From: Cyclospora cayetanensis
Lineage: Eukaryota > Apicomplexa > Conoidasida > Eucoccidiorida > Eimeriidae
Direction: 5' to 3'
Assembly: GCF_002999335.1 (NCBI RefSeq)
Contig: NW_020312168.1
Location: forward strand, 1 to 57,912
DNA: 57,912 nucleotides
The stretch's first letter is position 1; each line of letters begins with the position of its first letter. The notes below the pieces were generated by a model. It saw only the letters and a program-made list of their open reading frames with translations, did not search any database and was not told the DNA's origin. Shown one piece after another: positions 1 through 11,934 of this stretch. The position numbers and the translations under genes were made by a program.

Positions 1-25
1 AAGAATGAACACTGATTTGTTATTT

Positions 26-83
26 AATGGACCGGTGACAACCGAGATCTACACTCTTTACCTCAACGACGACGGTCAGGACT
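26..83. other. Illumina P5/universal adapter-like sequence
   Basis: Bases 41-59 are identical to an internal part of the Illumina P5/TruSeq universal adapter as I recall it. The 58 bases from 26 to 83 line up with the full 58-base adapter without gaps, about 43 of 58 identical by hand count. This is most simply uncropped adapter, with sequencing errors, at a contig end. Bases 1-25 may also be unreliable. Confidence 0.75.
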
Positions 84-146
84 GAGAGAGAGAGAGAGAG
101 TGAGAGAGAGAGAGTATCCGCTTCCCCAGCACGCGCATATATATAC

Positions 147-180
<34 letters not shown>

Positions 181-181
181 G
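84..181. repeat. (GA)n and (TA)n microsatellites
   Basis: A GA dinucleotide run covers about 84-114 and a TA/CATATA run about 135-181. No gene is seen between these repeats and the end of the pseudouridine synthase gene at 366. Confidence 0.9.
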
Positions 182-365
182 CTGCCCCCCTGTGAGCGTG
201 CAGCTGTTACTCGCTACTCCAGATAAAAAAAGGCTGAATTACAGACAGGCGAACAAAAGCACGCAGCAACGAGGGGTGTTGGCGCTGTTTTAGGCAGACG
301 CCTCTGCTCTATTTCCCCAAGGGTGCATACGTAGCATGGGTGGCTTCCCACGGTACGGGCTGTCA

Positions 366-2456
366 CTAAAAGGTTTCTCCTGGTTGGAGGAACCGCCAGT
401 GGCCGAGGGGTAATTGCCCCAGATGTACGTTTCCGATTCTGATTCTGTGGATTCGGAGGACTCGAAGACCAACAAGCTCGCACATTCTTCTAATTTGTCT
501 GTTTCTGCCTTCGCGGAGCTCGATGGTGAAGAACACGCTGCGTCGAGGTGCGTGCTGCTGGCAGACAGCCGCGTCTAAATGCGCAGCCTCCGCAGGATGC
601 GCAGCAGGAGGACAGTCGTTGAGCAGCCGCTTGGCCACTTGCGGATGCACGAGCCTCACCACTGCAGGAAGCAGCTCGCAGCCGTCCAGGCTAAGTCCTG
701 ACTGTAGGAGGGTAAGAGCTGCATCCGAAGGAGGGATATCGACCTGACGGAAGGCGGCCAAGAGCAGCACACATAGAGTGATGGCAAGGCACAGTGACCC
801 TACGCTCGGAAAACGGGCGAAGACGATCACTGCGAAAAACGTCTTGCGAGCCAAACAACGGAGGGGCTTCTGTTGAGAGGGAGGGGGAGACAGACACGCC
901 GCGATGTCTGCACAGATACGTTGCTTTAGGCTGAACAGTTACGTAGTCCTCCTGGAGCCAAGCGGAAGCGGGGGCAGCGCGGCACCCAGAGGAAGTCCGC
1001 TGCTAGAAACATGCTTGAGAGAGGGGGGGCTTAACGGATCACCATACGAGATACGATGCAAAGACGATCACGCCAGGCACTATTATAAGGCCTTCAGTTG
1101 AGCCAAAGACTTCTAGCCGCATGCCCGCGTCTGCTTTAGAGCGGCGGAATCTGATGCTTCGACACATTGCCAAGCGCAGGATGTGTTTCTCTTACCTGAA
1201 CCAGATACTCCTTAGAGACGCTTTCCCCAGCTCCTCCAAGCAACTGAGCAGCGATACGCCCATCCTGCATTATCGCCGGAGCCAAACGTAACGTAATGCA
1301 GACGTGAAATGCCGCTTGGAGGCCTACCTGTGCTACTTTTTTCGCGGGTTGGCTGTAAGGGGGAGGCACCGCAGCTTATAGGAGAATGCTACAGCAAGCT
1401 GTAGCATGCTACAGCAAGCTGCAGGAAGTTGCAGCAAGCCACAGCAAGCTAGCTACCGCCTTTTTGCATACATCGTGCCGCGCCAAGTGCGCTCTAGAGG
1501 GAGTATTTTCTATTTTATTTTACCTGCGTAAGCACTTGCAGCCCGGAGCTGTCGGCATCCAGTCTTCCTGCAACGACGAGTTTCTTGCAGCTCTGCACGT
1601 CAACGCCTTGGCAGCGTCCAGTGGGATTCCACTGATTTTCACGACACAACAGAGAGCGAGCCAGAGGCCTCTTTCTCGCTTCTCCGCGCGTCTGCGTCAT
1701 ATATCAGTTGGCAGCCGGGCAGACTGTGGGCATTCATGAAGAAGAAGGGGGGCTAGAGGCGCAAGCCGCAAGGCACTATTTTTCAGCCCATCTATGCTTA
1801 CCCAGAGAGCCAGGCACGCTTTAAAAGAAGGGAGGACGAACCTGCTGGCTGTCGGCTTGGCAGGCAAGGTAGTGCATCGGCTTGTGCAGCAACACCGTCA
1901 CTTTTTGCCGCATGAGTCGCTCAGCTCGGGGAGCTAGCTGAACGGGCGCATCGGGATGAACATAGGCCTCATTGCGCTCGAGACGACGGCCGTCTAAAAG
2001 AACTAATCCGAGGGAAAAGAAGGTGTCTCCCTCGCCTCGGGAGCAGAAACCCCTCAAAGCCAAGAGCTTTCCGACGGGGATGAGGCCCTCGGTGCTGCGG
2101 GTGCTCGTAACGAGCAGGCTGCCGTTGACTTCCTCATCACCAGGGGGGGCAGACGTTCTCCTGTTGCAGTATTTCGCTGAGTTCCCCCCCCTTTCAAGAG
2201 AGGCACCCGACTCCGTGCAAGCCCCCAAACGCACACTGCACGTGGCAGATATCCCGCCAGACTCTGACGCGCGATCGACAGCAGCAGCAGCAGCAGCAGT
2301 ACCCGATTTGGCGCGTGCACGCGAAGCCGCCTGCGCTGCTGTCCAGCCTCGCTGCGCTTGTGCCGTCGGAGAGCATACACTTCGCTGAACGTTTTCCCAC
2401 AGCTGTCTGCAAGAAGGGCGCCGCAGCGAAAGGAGGGACGCAGGGAGGAACTGCAT
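366..2456 (-). CDS. RsuA/RluB-family pseudouridine synthase, four exons, probably organelle-targeted
   Basis: It converts uridine to pseudouridine in RNA, probably rRNA. Exons on the minus strand: 2456-1842, 1631-1524, 1264-1196 and 743-366. All introns are GT-AG and phase 0, giving 389 residues. An S4 RNA-binding domain comes first (GKLLALRGFCSRGEGD and following), then the strand LLHKPMHYLAC, then the catalytic loop GRLDADSSGL with its active-site Asp in exon 2. LTQ joins DGRIAAQLL across intron 2, and EYLVQ joins VDIP across intron 3. The C-terminus holds REGRNRQIRRMCELVG, typical of the family. The start is the first in-frame ATG, at 2456. The first 50 residues are rich in Arg, Ser, Gln and Leu with few acids, like a mitochondrial or apicoplast presequence (inference). 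About 130 residues precede the S4 domain. Family assignment is firm; the target RNA is unknown. Confidence 0.87.
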
Positions 2457-3143
2457 TGCGATGAACCTTCCCCCTCCGAAACTCGGGTACTTCCAAGACA
2501 AACATTACATTGCTGACCCTTACCTGCCCCCACCGACTGCCCTGCACCCCGACGAAAAGAAAGCCGCTGCAGACGCCTTCTCCGGAGGGATATGAAAAGG
2601 TCCTGCCGTGATGCACATTCAAAAGAAGGCAGCCTCAACGGCAGCCTCAAAATCGCTTCCTTTGGCGGCAGCACGCTGCGTCTGCGGGTGTCTTCACAGC
2701 GGCAGAGCCAGCCTCCCATACACACAATATTCCACTCAAAAAGCAGTCAGCAGCCCGAATAAAAATGACTTGGAAGGAAGAAATTCAATGGCAACTCAAG
2801 GGTTGTGGGAGCGGGCACCCCCCCCCGGCTGGCCCCCCTTCCTCATGTGCGGTGCGCCTGTTCTATGAAGCGCTTGGTAGACTTTTTCTCCTTTGTTTCT
2901 CGACAAGGTCACCTGGCAGGCCAAGATTGCTTTTAAATATCTACTTTTGCGAGATTTTATTTCTACTGTAGCCACGATTGCCCCTTTTTGGCCCCGTCGG
3001 TATTTGCGCTCAGCTGCACGGAGGAGAGCGAGCCTGCGAGATCTGCGGCTACAGCCTTCCTCCCCCTGGCTGTGTGCTGCTTCGGCGGGGAGGGGGGCCA
3101 GCGCTTTTTGCCCCCTTGCAAAGGCTCCGTGTGCCTCGCTACC
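2457..3143. promoter_or_regulatory. Divergent intergenic region
   Basis: This lies between the start of the minus-strand pseudouridine synthase and the start of plus-strand RRP36, so it should hold both promoters. Only overlapping, unrecognised ORFs are present. No specific element is identified. Confidence 0.4.
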
Positions 3144-4112
3144 ATGCGGGGAGCCGCGCAGCGGCTGACGCTCCAGGAGCTTCGACGCTTGCAGCAGAAG
3201 GCCACTACGGAGGCTGTGGGAAGCACCAATGTGAACGTCGACAGCGAAGGCGCAGAAAGAGGAGTTGGCACCGAAGAACCCCAACAGAAGGGGAATGGGC
3301 CATCTGGAAAGACGCTTGACACTTTTAAGAAGGGCAGAGCCGCTACCAAAGTGAAGAACCGCAGCAACAACAAAGCGCCTAGAGAATTCGGATGTCGCAG
3401 GCGCGTGAGAACGCACGGAGCGCTCGTGCTTCCGGACGGGGAAGCTGCAGCAGGGCCTTTGTTGCTGGCAGCAGCGCCAGTAGCTTCAGCAGCGACAAGG
3501 AGTCCGACTGCAACAACGCCTGAGGTAGAGGCGTATCGGAAAGCGGTAGCAGCTCATCAGCTGAGGAAGCTGCGGGGGGGTCTTGAGCAGCGCAGTGCTG
3601 GCGCGAAAAGCCGAGATCCGCGATTCTCGAGTCTGTGTGGGGATCTTAATGTTTCTTCGTGTTCGAAGGCGTATGCTTTTGTAGAGGAGCAGCAACAGCA
3701 GCTGATGAGGCAGCTGCAACGCGTAGTCAGGACGGGCAGGGTGCCAGAGGGTACTGATGGCGAAAGCAGCAAAGGGCGAAAAGCCAGTGCTGCCGAGAGG
3801 GAGCAGGCAGCAAAGCAGCTGCAGAAATTAGAGTCGCAACAGCAGCAGCGCGAGAGACGCGCAGCAACTGCGGCTCTGAAGGCCACACTGAGCCGTTCCG
3901 AGAGGGAGAGGATCGCTGCTACTGGCAAGACGCCTCACTATGTGAGCAGACGCAAGTTGCGGGAGCTGCTGAGGGAGCAGCAGATGCAGTCGAGGTCTTC
4001 TAAAAAGCAAACGCAGCACGAAGTTAAGGCATGCAAAAAAACGCTTGCCAAAGAGCGCAAAAGGAATTTCATCCCTCAGCGGAGGGCTAAGTTCACAGAA
4101 AACGGGCAGTAA
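3144..4112 (+). CDS. RRP36: rRNA-processing protein RRP36 homologue
   Basis: RRP36 (DUF947) is a nucleolar small-subunit processome factor needed for early 18S pre-rRNA cleavages. This is a single exon of 322 residues from ATG 3144, which has a good context (ACCATGC). The frame stays open upstream to about 2988 but offers no earlier ATG. The family block SRDPRFSSLCGDLN is followed by YAFVEEQQ, then a coiled-coil Gln/Arg/Lys helix, then GKTPHYVSRRKLRELL and a basic tail ending near KRNFIPQRR. These motifs come in the RRP36 order. The N-terminal half is low-complexity and basic, as usual in coccidian nucleolar proteins. RRP36 lies in the same window as UTP23 but is not adjacent to it. Confidence 0.87.
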   Translation: MRGAAQRLTLQELRRLQQKATTEAVGSTNVNVDSEGAERGVGTEEPQQKGNGPSGKTLDTFKKGRAATKVKNRSNNKAPREFGCRRRVRTHGALVLPDGEAAAGPLLLAAAPVASAATRSPTATTPEVEAYRKAVAAHQLRKLRGGLEQRSAGAKSRDPRFSSLCGDLNVSSCSKAYAFVEEQQQQLMRQLQRVVRTGRVPEGTDGESSKGRKASAAEREQAAKQLQKLESQQQQRERRAATAALKATLSRSERERIAATGKTPHYVSRRKLRELLREQQMQSRSSKKQTQHEVKACKKTLAKERKRNFIPQRRAKFTENGQ

Positions 4113-5152
4113 AAGCTCTTTGTTGTTCAAGAGCCACAGGAGGGCGCAGTTTCAAACAATTGCCTCCCGAGTGTGCCTGTAAGACATGCAGTGGGGTCAG
4201 CTAAGGAGGACCACAAAGGCCGCCTAAAGTAAATACACTCCAGTGGTTTCGAGACTCCCTACGACTTGGCACTTCCAAGTTCAAACTGGCCTAAGCTCTT
4301 TCTGTTCAAGGTCGTCCTTTTTGTAGTCCATCAGCAAGCCAGCTTGGCTGGATGCTCACCGGTGTCGCTGTGCAGCAGCAAGGAGTGGAAGCTTGGATGT
4401 GTTGCGAGTTCAGGGCATCTCCAGTATACCTGTCTTACTGGGCGTTTTGATAGAGGTCTGTGCTCTAAGAAACCTGCAATAGATACAGTCAGGCAGATAG
4501 AGGAACACGCATATACATATCTATATGTGTATATACATACAAACACACCCACACACACGTACACATAATACACACACACACATACACATACACACACATA
4601 CACATAATACATACACACACATACACATAATATATAGACGCACACATACACATTGGCATGCATACATGCATACACACATACATACACATACCCATATATG
4701 TATATATATCGCCGAGAGGCTTCATTACTGCAGCATGCGGCCAAGAAGCCGCGCAGCAGAAGCCTTTTGCCCCGTCCGTGGCCATGCTCCCGCCTTAATA
4801 ATATCCCTGATTACTTTTTTTCTAGTCTGCATCCTCGTATGTCGGTGACTGTGTTCGACCCCCCTTTCCGTCGACCCCTTCGAGCCTTCGGCTCGAGAGC
4901 GCTTCTGCATTTCTTAGGCACTGGGATGGGGGAATGAGGCCCCCTAATGCGGCTAAGGCTCACCAATCCACCGAGGGTCGGGAAGTCGCTGGCCACTGTA
5001 CGCTCTGAAGAGTTGTCCACTTGCTGCGACACACCCCCCAGAAACAAGGCTCAGATCACAGCTGCAGAGCAAGAGGCCGTGCAGCCACGAACCGAGTCAT
5101 TATCAGCCTCGGGAGGCTCCTCGCTTAGCCCTCAGCGCGATCGAAGGAGTCG
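4113..5152. repeat. Intergenic region with CA/TA microsatellite
   Basis: This separates the 3' ends of RRP36 (+) and the SAPS gene (-). Bases 4503-4712 are a degenerate (CA)n/(TA)n tract that opens long spurious ORFs rich in Thr-His or Tyr-Val-Cys on both strands. Around 4725-5150 there are short ORFs only, with no recognisable product. Confidence 0.8.
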
Positions 5153-6684
5153 TTACACCGCCCTAGATGCATGCCAAATAGTTACCAGGACAGCTCTGTA
5201 GAAAGCCAGTTCCGCGTCCACCACATCCTGCCAATCCTCAGGGTAGCCCCCTTCCTGCATGCGCACATGCAAGAGCAGCTCTGCGCAGCAGGATGGTCTC
5301 GTTACGCTCACTCCCCAGGCTATACACAGCCTCACAATAAGGGCTGCAAACATGTCTGCAGCGGCGGCTGCTTGCAGAAAGTCTCGGGGAAGGCTACAGA
5401 CTCACCTCTGTGGCCTCATTCTGTTCCAGGAGAAGCTGTGCAAGCTGCACCAAGTGCGAGGCGTAGCCGTACGTTTCCTCCAGCCGACCAAGACCTCCCG
5501 ATAAAACTGACTCCGCCACTTCGTACGGCGAGAAAGGGGGACCATCAGGTGTAGCAGCAACTGACACGGGCGAGTTGTTAGCTCCAAGAATACACGAACG
5601 CGCTGGGAAGGCAGTAGAATCCTCCTTTCTAGAAGCAGTGGCAACCGTCTGGCCATCGTCTGTCGAGCGCGCAGCCGTGCGGCAATCGCTATTCTGCGAT
5701 TTGTCCTCTCTTTGGGAGTACCTCTCGCCACCCGAGAATCCACCCTGCCTCTTACTTCGTTCCATCAACCGCTTGACACGCAATTGTTGGCTGTGCCTGA
5801 AGGCAAGAATCACCAGAGACAGAAGAAAGAACACACATTGCCGCAGAGGCATTGCAGAGTGCTGCAGCAGCTCCCTCGATGCCGTGCTGTACTGCGCGGA
5901 CCCCCTGTCGAGAATACACGTGCAGCGGCTTGCACGGCTTTCGCTGGCAGCTGAGATAGACTACGCAGCGTGAGACAGCCTGCGCTGCTCAAATCCTCCT
6001 GCCTCGAGATGCTGCTTCACAGGCCTGCAAGCTGCTGCTGCGTGCAGCCCAGGTGGAAGAACCTCACGGACTTGAAGTGCGCACTGATGCGCTCTAACAG
6101 AGCCGTCTTCCGCATGATAACCTCGATAACGCCTGTCTTCATCGGACTCGAAATGGCAGCTTGCAGCAAATCCCTGAAGGCCAAACAGAGCCGTCGGAGA
6201 GCAGCAGAAGCAGCAGCAGCAGCAGCACCAGCGCCCCATGTGATCCCGTCATCTCTAGAATTAACTATGCATGCATGCATGCATGCATGCGAGCATTCAT
6301 GCATGCAATGTACCCCAGAGACCGACATACACATGATGGACCCTTTGCCATATATATATATATATATACATAGGTATATATATAGGTATATATATAGGTA
6401 TATATACATATATATAGGTGTATATATAGGTATATATACAGAAAGCGGGGGAGACCTACATGACGGAGATGTGCAGCAGCGAGTTCCAAGGGTACTTGAA
6501 GAGGAGATACACTGCAGTCTCCACAAAGCCACACTGAACTACACTTCTGGCTACAACCTGAGCAGGAAGCAGAATGCACACAAGCAGCCCAACTGCGAAG
6601 CCTCACAGCAAGGTGGCTCGGCCAACTGCCTCATGACAAAAAACACTTTTAGCGTACCAACACTTCATACACACATAGACGCAC

Positions 6685-6728
<44 letters not shown>

Positions 6729-9700
6729 TATATATATATATATGTATATGTATATACTGTACACCCCTACACACATCAGACACCCCTACACCCCTACACA
6801 TGTGAACCAGCTTACACGTTTTCCCCATAAGGCAGCACAGAAAAAAGAGCTTGCCAGAGCATTCAGGCACCCAGCAAATGACTGAAAAAAAGGAACCTTA
6901 GGCTGCGAAACCTCTCACCTCCGAGTTTGTCCTGAGAAGGCCCTTGACAAGCGTCAGCAATTCGAGCGCTTCCACTCCAACCGCTGGAAAAGATCCATTC
7001 GGCAAATGCACTTGCCGTTGGGTGCCACATAGCGGCCGCAAGAAGCTGTAGCTGCTGTCAGTGTTGTAAGAGCCGTCGGGAACCTCGGCTCCATTTTCCT
7101 TAGCTGGATCCTCTTCCACCTCCCCTTCCCAAGGCGCTTGCTGCTGCTGCGTGTCCTCGCAATGCTTCTGCTTCTGCCACGGATACAGCACCTGTTTTAC
7201 GTCAAGCCTCCACGTGGGAGGCATGCAGCTGGCAAAGACCAACTGCTGCAACAGTTGCGGCAACTGTGCGGCAAAACACACACACAGACGTACACACGAA
7301 GGCTGCCCAGGTGGCACAAGGGCTTTGCGCATTTAAAAAAAGACGGAGGACGAGGCGCGAGATGCACCAAAGACTCCGTGCTCCACGCTCTATACTATGG
7401 ACCGCAAAACTAGACAGCAAAGCTTTGAATGCATGCGGGTAAGGCGGACGGACTTTTGGAACGATATGGTGCTCAACGAATTCCCCTCGTTCAAGCATCT
7501 CCAGCCAGTCCCGTGTACTGCTCTGCTGGCGGGGAAGGCGAAAATAGGGGGAAAGCGAGCATTCGTCCTCCCACTGCCTGGAAGGCTGCGTTTTTCCAAC
7601 TGTCTCTGTGTCTTCCTCAGTGCGCTGCCCTAGCTGCTCCGGAAGCTTCTGGCTGCTCCTGAAGTCTCTACCGGGGGCGGTTGCCTCCTCTCCTTCGGTG
7701 CGTTGCTGCTGCTTCTGCTGCGTCTGTTGCTGCTCGCGCCGCTTTTCCTCCGGAGGCAAAGGGAGCCGTCCGGAAAGGCCTTGCTGATTGGAGTCGTTGC
7801 TCAGCGTGCTGAGTCTTGGGGAGTTATTGCCAGCTTCGGCATGCGCGGTGCCTCCCGCTGCTGCTGCTGCTCCCTCGGCAAGGCCTTGCTGCCACCGCTG
7901 CGCGAGAGGCTCGGACTGCTGCAAATGGTGGGAAAAGTAAGGAGTAGAGTGCGGCAGCTCAAAGGATCCGAAAGGTGCCGCATCGGCATCGTTCCCTTCG
8001 TCTTCGTATTCATCCTCCGCAGGAAGAAGAGACGACTGGCGCTCGAGCTGCTGCGGCGTGACATCCCCAGGATCGCATGCGTTCTTGCCACAACTGCGTG
8101 CAACACACGCTTGTCGCAACGCCTCCAGCTGCTTCTGCTGCTCCATCGGCTGCTCGAGCAGCGCCTCTGACAGCCCCTTTTGGTGCTCTAGGCTGCCTCC
8201 CAGCCGCTGCACTGTCTCCTGCTGCAGCGTGAAAGGGTCTCCTAACGTACTGCTGACGCCTGGGGAGCTCCGACCGCTGCATGTGAGCGGGTTGCCAATG
8301 CAGGTACAGTTCAGCACATCGCTCAAAATTGCGACTGCCGATGAGAGACAACTGGCGCACTGCGAACAAACCAAAAAGTGCCTCAACCCAGAAAAGGATA
8401 CTCAAAACTCACGCGACCCTACCCCAAATGCCACGTGCTCCTCCTCCGTGTGTCTAGCTTCACAGGCAGCAGAAGGATATGACTTCTTGGCGCGCCTTCT
8501 CAGTAGAGCTGCTCGTAGGCAGCTCTTTAGGGGCAGCTACTGTAGCCTCTCAGGGAAAGACATACGTTCGAGAGAATCATGTCCATGAGAACCTCCATCG
8601 TCTCTTCGGACGTCAACTGACGCAACAGAACAGAAAAGAACTGTAAGGAGCTCCTCTGAAAGATGAGTTCGCTGCGCATCCGCAAACACCAAAATATTCG
8701 CTACTTCCTACATACTCCAAAGAGATCCGGTATGACATTCGAGGCTGTGCTTTCATACATCTATAAATACATCTATATATACATATAGGTATCTACATAC
8801 ATATATATATATATATGTGCATGCCCATTTCAGGCACAGGTGTGTGCCAGCTACCTCGTCCTTTCCCCTGAACTCTGCATCCTAAATTGGAGTATAATAA
8901 TACGTCTCCCCCCCTCCCCATGGAGCCGGCGCAAGAATCAGATAATCGAACTGACATGACACACACACGCCGCTGCCGTTGGACGCTGCATTTCGCTTTC
9001 AAGGTTTGAAATTGAGGAAACCAAAAGCACTAAGGAAGCGTTTCGGCGCACACGAAGGCAGCAGTAGACGTTCGCGCCTCTAAGTGCAGCGGTACCGTAT
9101 AATGAGCGTTACAGGAAGGTGGGGATCGAGCTGTGCAGCGATGGACTGTTGAAGGGCCTTATTCTTCGCAGACGCCGAGGCGGATGCAGCAGCTGCAGCT
9201 GCCGCTACCTCCGCAGGGTTCCCTCCGTTGAAACTCTCTCGCAGTTTCACGAGAAGCGCCTCGTTGTGATGGAGTGTTGCTGCAGATGAAGGGCAGGTCC
9301 TTTCGTGAACCCTCAGAAGCTTCAGCAATCGTGGAATAATGCTATCCAGCTCAATGACGCGCTGCACAGACGCGCGTCAGAAGCACATTTGAGGGGGAAC
9401 GTGAAATGCGAAGGCCTATAACCTGCTGGTCCTCCTACCCACTGGCCATACACACCCCACTTCAGCACACCCCAGAGCGCAACGGCGGCTGGCTCACTGT
9501 ATCTTCTTCCCCCAGGTGGGAGCAAATCAGAGCCTTGTACAGATCTGTGAATGCGTGTCGAGAAACAAAGACGCAAGTTTGCATGCAAGCGTGGGTCCCG
9601 AGACGCCCAGCCCTTGAAAGCAGGCTTGGCGAGAGCCTCAGAGGGCTCTACATGAACACATGCCATAAAAAGCAGTGCCTTTGTTGGAAAACTGAGGGCC

Positions 9701-11934
9701 TTTAAGCGCCATAGACGCTGGCTGACTGAGGTTAAATTCAGCGCCCTGCGGTACTGATAAGTCCGTGTGCGCTAAACGGCATCTCGCTACTTGGAGTTTG
9801 AGCCTACCTGAGACGGATCTGCTGTAGAGGTGGGTAGAGAGGAGCTGCTCTGCATCTCCCCGCTGGCGTAAGTAGGCGCAAACCTGCAGTCGTCGGTGCC
9901 AAAAGGCAAAGCCACCGCGCAGAATCTCACAGCACTGCCCGCGACCCCTGCCTGCCCTCCCCCCTCCTGGTTACCACTTTAATGGTCGCATCTACCACTC
10001 CAAGACAGAGCAGACAGACCGCATCTGCCGAGGGGACCCCCCTCCGCGGCAGCACTTGCTGTGGCGAGGCACCAATACGCGTGCGAGGGTGGAGCAGACG
10101 GACCTCTAGAGGACAGCTCCTGAGAAAAGACTGCCAGCACCTGCTGAAATATCCTGCTAAGACTGCGTTTATCTGCATGCAAGGCCATTCGCACACCGCA
10201 TGCATGCATGTCTGCATGCATGCATGCCCCCTGCTAAAAGAACTAGCAGAGCGTCAAACAAACGTTTATGCAGGGAGGTCACCAAGCTTTCCTCCTCTCC
10301 CCACAGCGCGGAGCGCAGAGCCGCACGCAGCATTCGCGAAGTCGGCCTCCAAGCCACTATCATAGCAAAAACATGCCCTAGGAATAACAACACCCCAAGC
10401 CTGCGATGCCTATTAGCCCCCCTTCAAGATGCCAAGGCAATCCAAGCTCAACTACGAATGAACGCACTGGCGGCTCGCTTTTGAGAATGCTCCAGAAACG
10501 GTCTCGAGCCTCCGCTGTCTCCTCTCCACACAGAAAAGCCCTTCACGCAGAATGCCACAGAGTCACACGAGCTGTCCATGCTGCACACAGCCAGCCGTGC
10601 CGCCCCTTCTCCCTCCCTCCCCTTCTCCCTCCCTCCCCTTCTCCCTCCCTCCCCTGCTCCCTCCCTCCCCTTCTCCCTCCCTCCCCTGCTCCCTCCCTCC
10701 CCTGCTCCCTCCCTCCCTGCTCGTGGCACTGGGTGGGGTTTCTCTGCAAAAACGCCTGCGCGTGCTTTCTGCACGCACTTGTCGATATCCGTTGAGCCAA
10801 TGCAGAAGACTTCTGCGGCATAGAAGGGCAAAGCAAAGTGCTGCGCGTCTTCCGCGAGGTCGACCTGCATCTCTGTCAGCAGCCGCACCAACTCTGCCTG
10901 CACCTTGGACCGCGCAAGACTGCGACGCAAGCCACACATTCCAGAGGCACCCAAGGCTGAGCAACAGGGGGCTGCGCGAGTTGTCGGCTGCTGCTGCCCA
11001 GCGCAGAGTGGAGACGCTTGCGCGTCCGTCTGTAGACATGCATGAAAGAGAGTCAGGCGAGCAAGTGGCTTTCCGAAGAGCTACGAGGAGCCGACGACAT
11101 GCCACAACGGCTGCTCCCTCCTTCCTCCCCCCTTCGCTCGAGGCCTCTCCCATATGTCTCCTCCACGGAAATTCTGCCCCCAAGAGCTCTACAACGCTGC
11201 GCGGGTTGTTGCACATTCCCTCAGCAGGCAGAGCAGGCAGAGCAGGGAGTCGATGTGCAAGGATGGGGGGCGATCTGACGAACAATTCCAAGAGACGCTC
11301 GTTCCTGCCGTGAAGCTCTCTGAGGAAATGGCTGGCAAGGAGGGTGGCGCGAACGGTGACCTCAATGTATTCCTCGACTGTCGGCAGTTCATCCGCTTTG
11401 ATCGGATCCGATAGCGAGTCTTGCACGGATCCCCATGGGGACGGCTTCGTTCCCTCCTCCCGATTACGTTTCTACTCAAACACGCACACCAAGGACTGCT
11501 GGACGCGTCGCAAGACGCGAGGCTTCGCACGCGTAACTCCGCAGGAAGGAAGGAGGCGTCAACAATCGACACCACGTTTGCATGCATGCAGCAGCCACAC
11601 ACACTCAACACAAATAACCACGCACCTCATAGCCGTCAATGGCGGCTTTCAGTCTTAAACGAAACTCTGCGAAAAACGCCCAAACACGGATCCACGCATC
11701 TGGGAACCTAGTGCAAAACGAATGAAGGCTCCCAACATGTACACAGAAGCCGTCAACTGCCAGTCTTGAACCGTCCGTGCAAGAAGACTCCAATCTTGCG
11801 CGAAGCAGGCGTGTCTCAGTGCACACCGCTGCTGTGGAGGAGAGAACGAGAGCGAGGGAAAACAGAATGAAGCCCCTCACGCACCCGTCAATCCAGGAAA
11901 GAGAGATTCGTGCGCCACAATTTTCGGCTCCCAT
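5153..11934 (-). CDS. SAPS-domain protein (SIT4/PP6 phosphatase-associated regulatory subunit)
   Basis: SAPS proteins are regulatory subunits of PP6/SIT4-type Ser/Thr phosphatases. Family motifs occur in order down the minus strand. FLRELHGRNERLLELF (about 11300) is the 'LLqE..NkkLieFL' block. LPFYAAEVFCIGSTDIDK (about 10850) is the 'YP..AcEil' block. INAVLAGYFSRCW (about 10160) is 'LNPLLAsfF'. QLTSEETMEVLMDMIL (about 8600) is 'HI.tsaiMDLLLrLl'. AVAILSDVLNC (about 8330), VGVEALELLTLVKGLLRTNS (about 6940) and MRKTALLERISAHF (about 6090) follow. GYASHLVQLAQLLLE (about 5430) and YPEDWQDVVDAELAFYRAV end the domain. The last two exons are about 5796-5406 and 5278-5153 (donor AG|GTGAGT). A large Gln/acidic insertion sits at about 7450-8200. 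The 5' exon is uncertain: an exon ending at about 11634 (donor GAG|GTGCGT) joins in phase. A start at 11934 is possible but its hydrophobic N-terminus is unexpected for this family. Confidence 0.8.
6264..6306. repeat. (ATGC)n run with overlapping TGCATGC motifs
   Basis: A near-perfect ATGC tetranucleotide run lies inside a SAPS-gene intron. It contains several overlapping TGCATGC words, a motif known as cis-regulatory in coccidia. Here it may simply be a microsatellite. Confidence 0.8.
6348..6770. repeat. TA-rich microsatellites in SAPS intron
   Basis: Two TA-dominated tracts, about 6348-6440 (TATATAGG-type units) and about 6688-6756, flank about 250 bases of unique sequence inside the SAPS gene. 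Confidence 0.85.
8756..8818. repeat. TA/CATA microsatellite in SAPS intron
   Basis: A short tract of TATA and CATA units lies just upstream, in gene orientation, of the exon carrying the MDLLL-type motif. Confidence 0.8.
10605..10716. repeat. 16-bp homopyrimidine tandem repeat, 7 copies
   Basis: Seven head-to-tail units of CCTTCTCCCTCCCTCC, four with CCTT and three with CCTG at positions 3-4. The unit is not a multiple of three, so each frame changes and a coding role is unlikely. It sits in the SAPS gene just downstream of the AAEVFC exon. The gene-sense strand is G-rich (GGAGGGAGGG). Confidence 0.92.

Noticed and set aside
4525..4848. Long His/Thr and Tyr/Val/Cys ORFs here and at 22347-23361, 34343-34862 and 43905-44763.
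   Set aside because: They are translations of TA, CA and GTAT microsatellites; their length comes from the repeat lacking stops in several frames at once.
8479..8646. A 55-codon plus-strand ORF with a hydrophobic N-terminus that looked like a small mitochondrial protein.
   Set aside because: The opposite strand here encodes QLTSEETMEVLMDMILSN followed by a GTATGT donor, which fits the conserved MDLLL-type block of the SAPS gene in the expected order. The plus ORF is its shadow.
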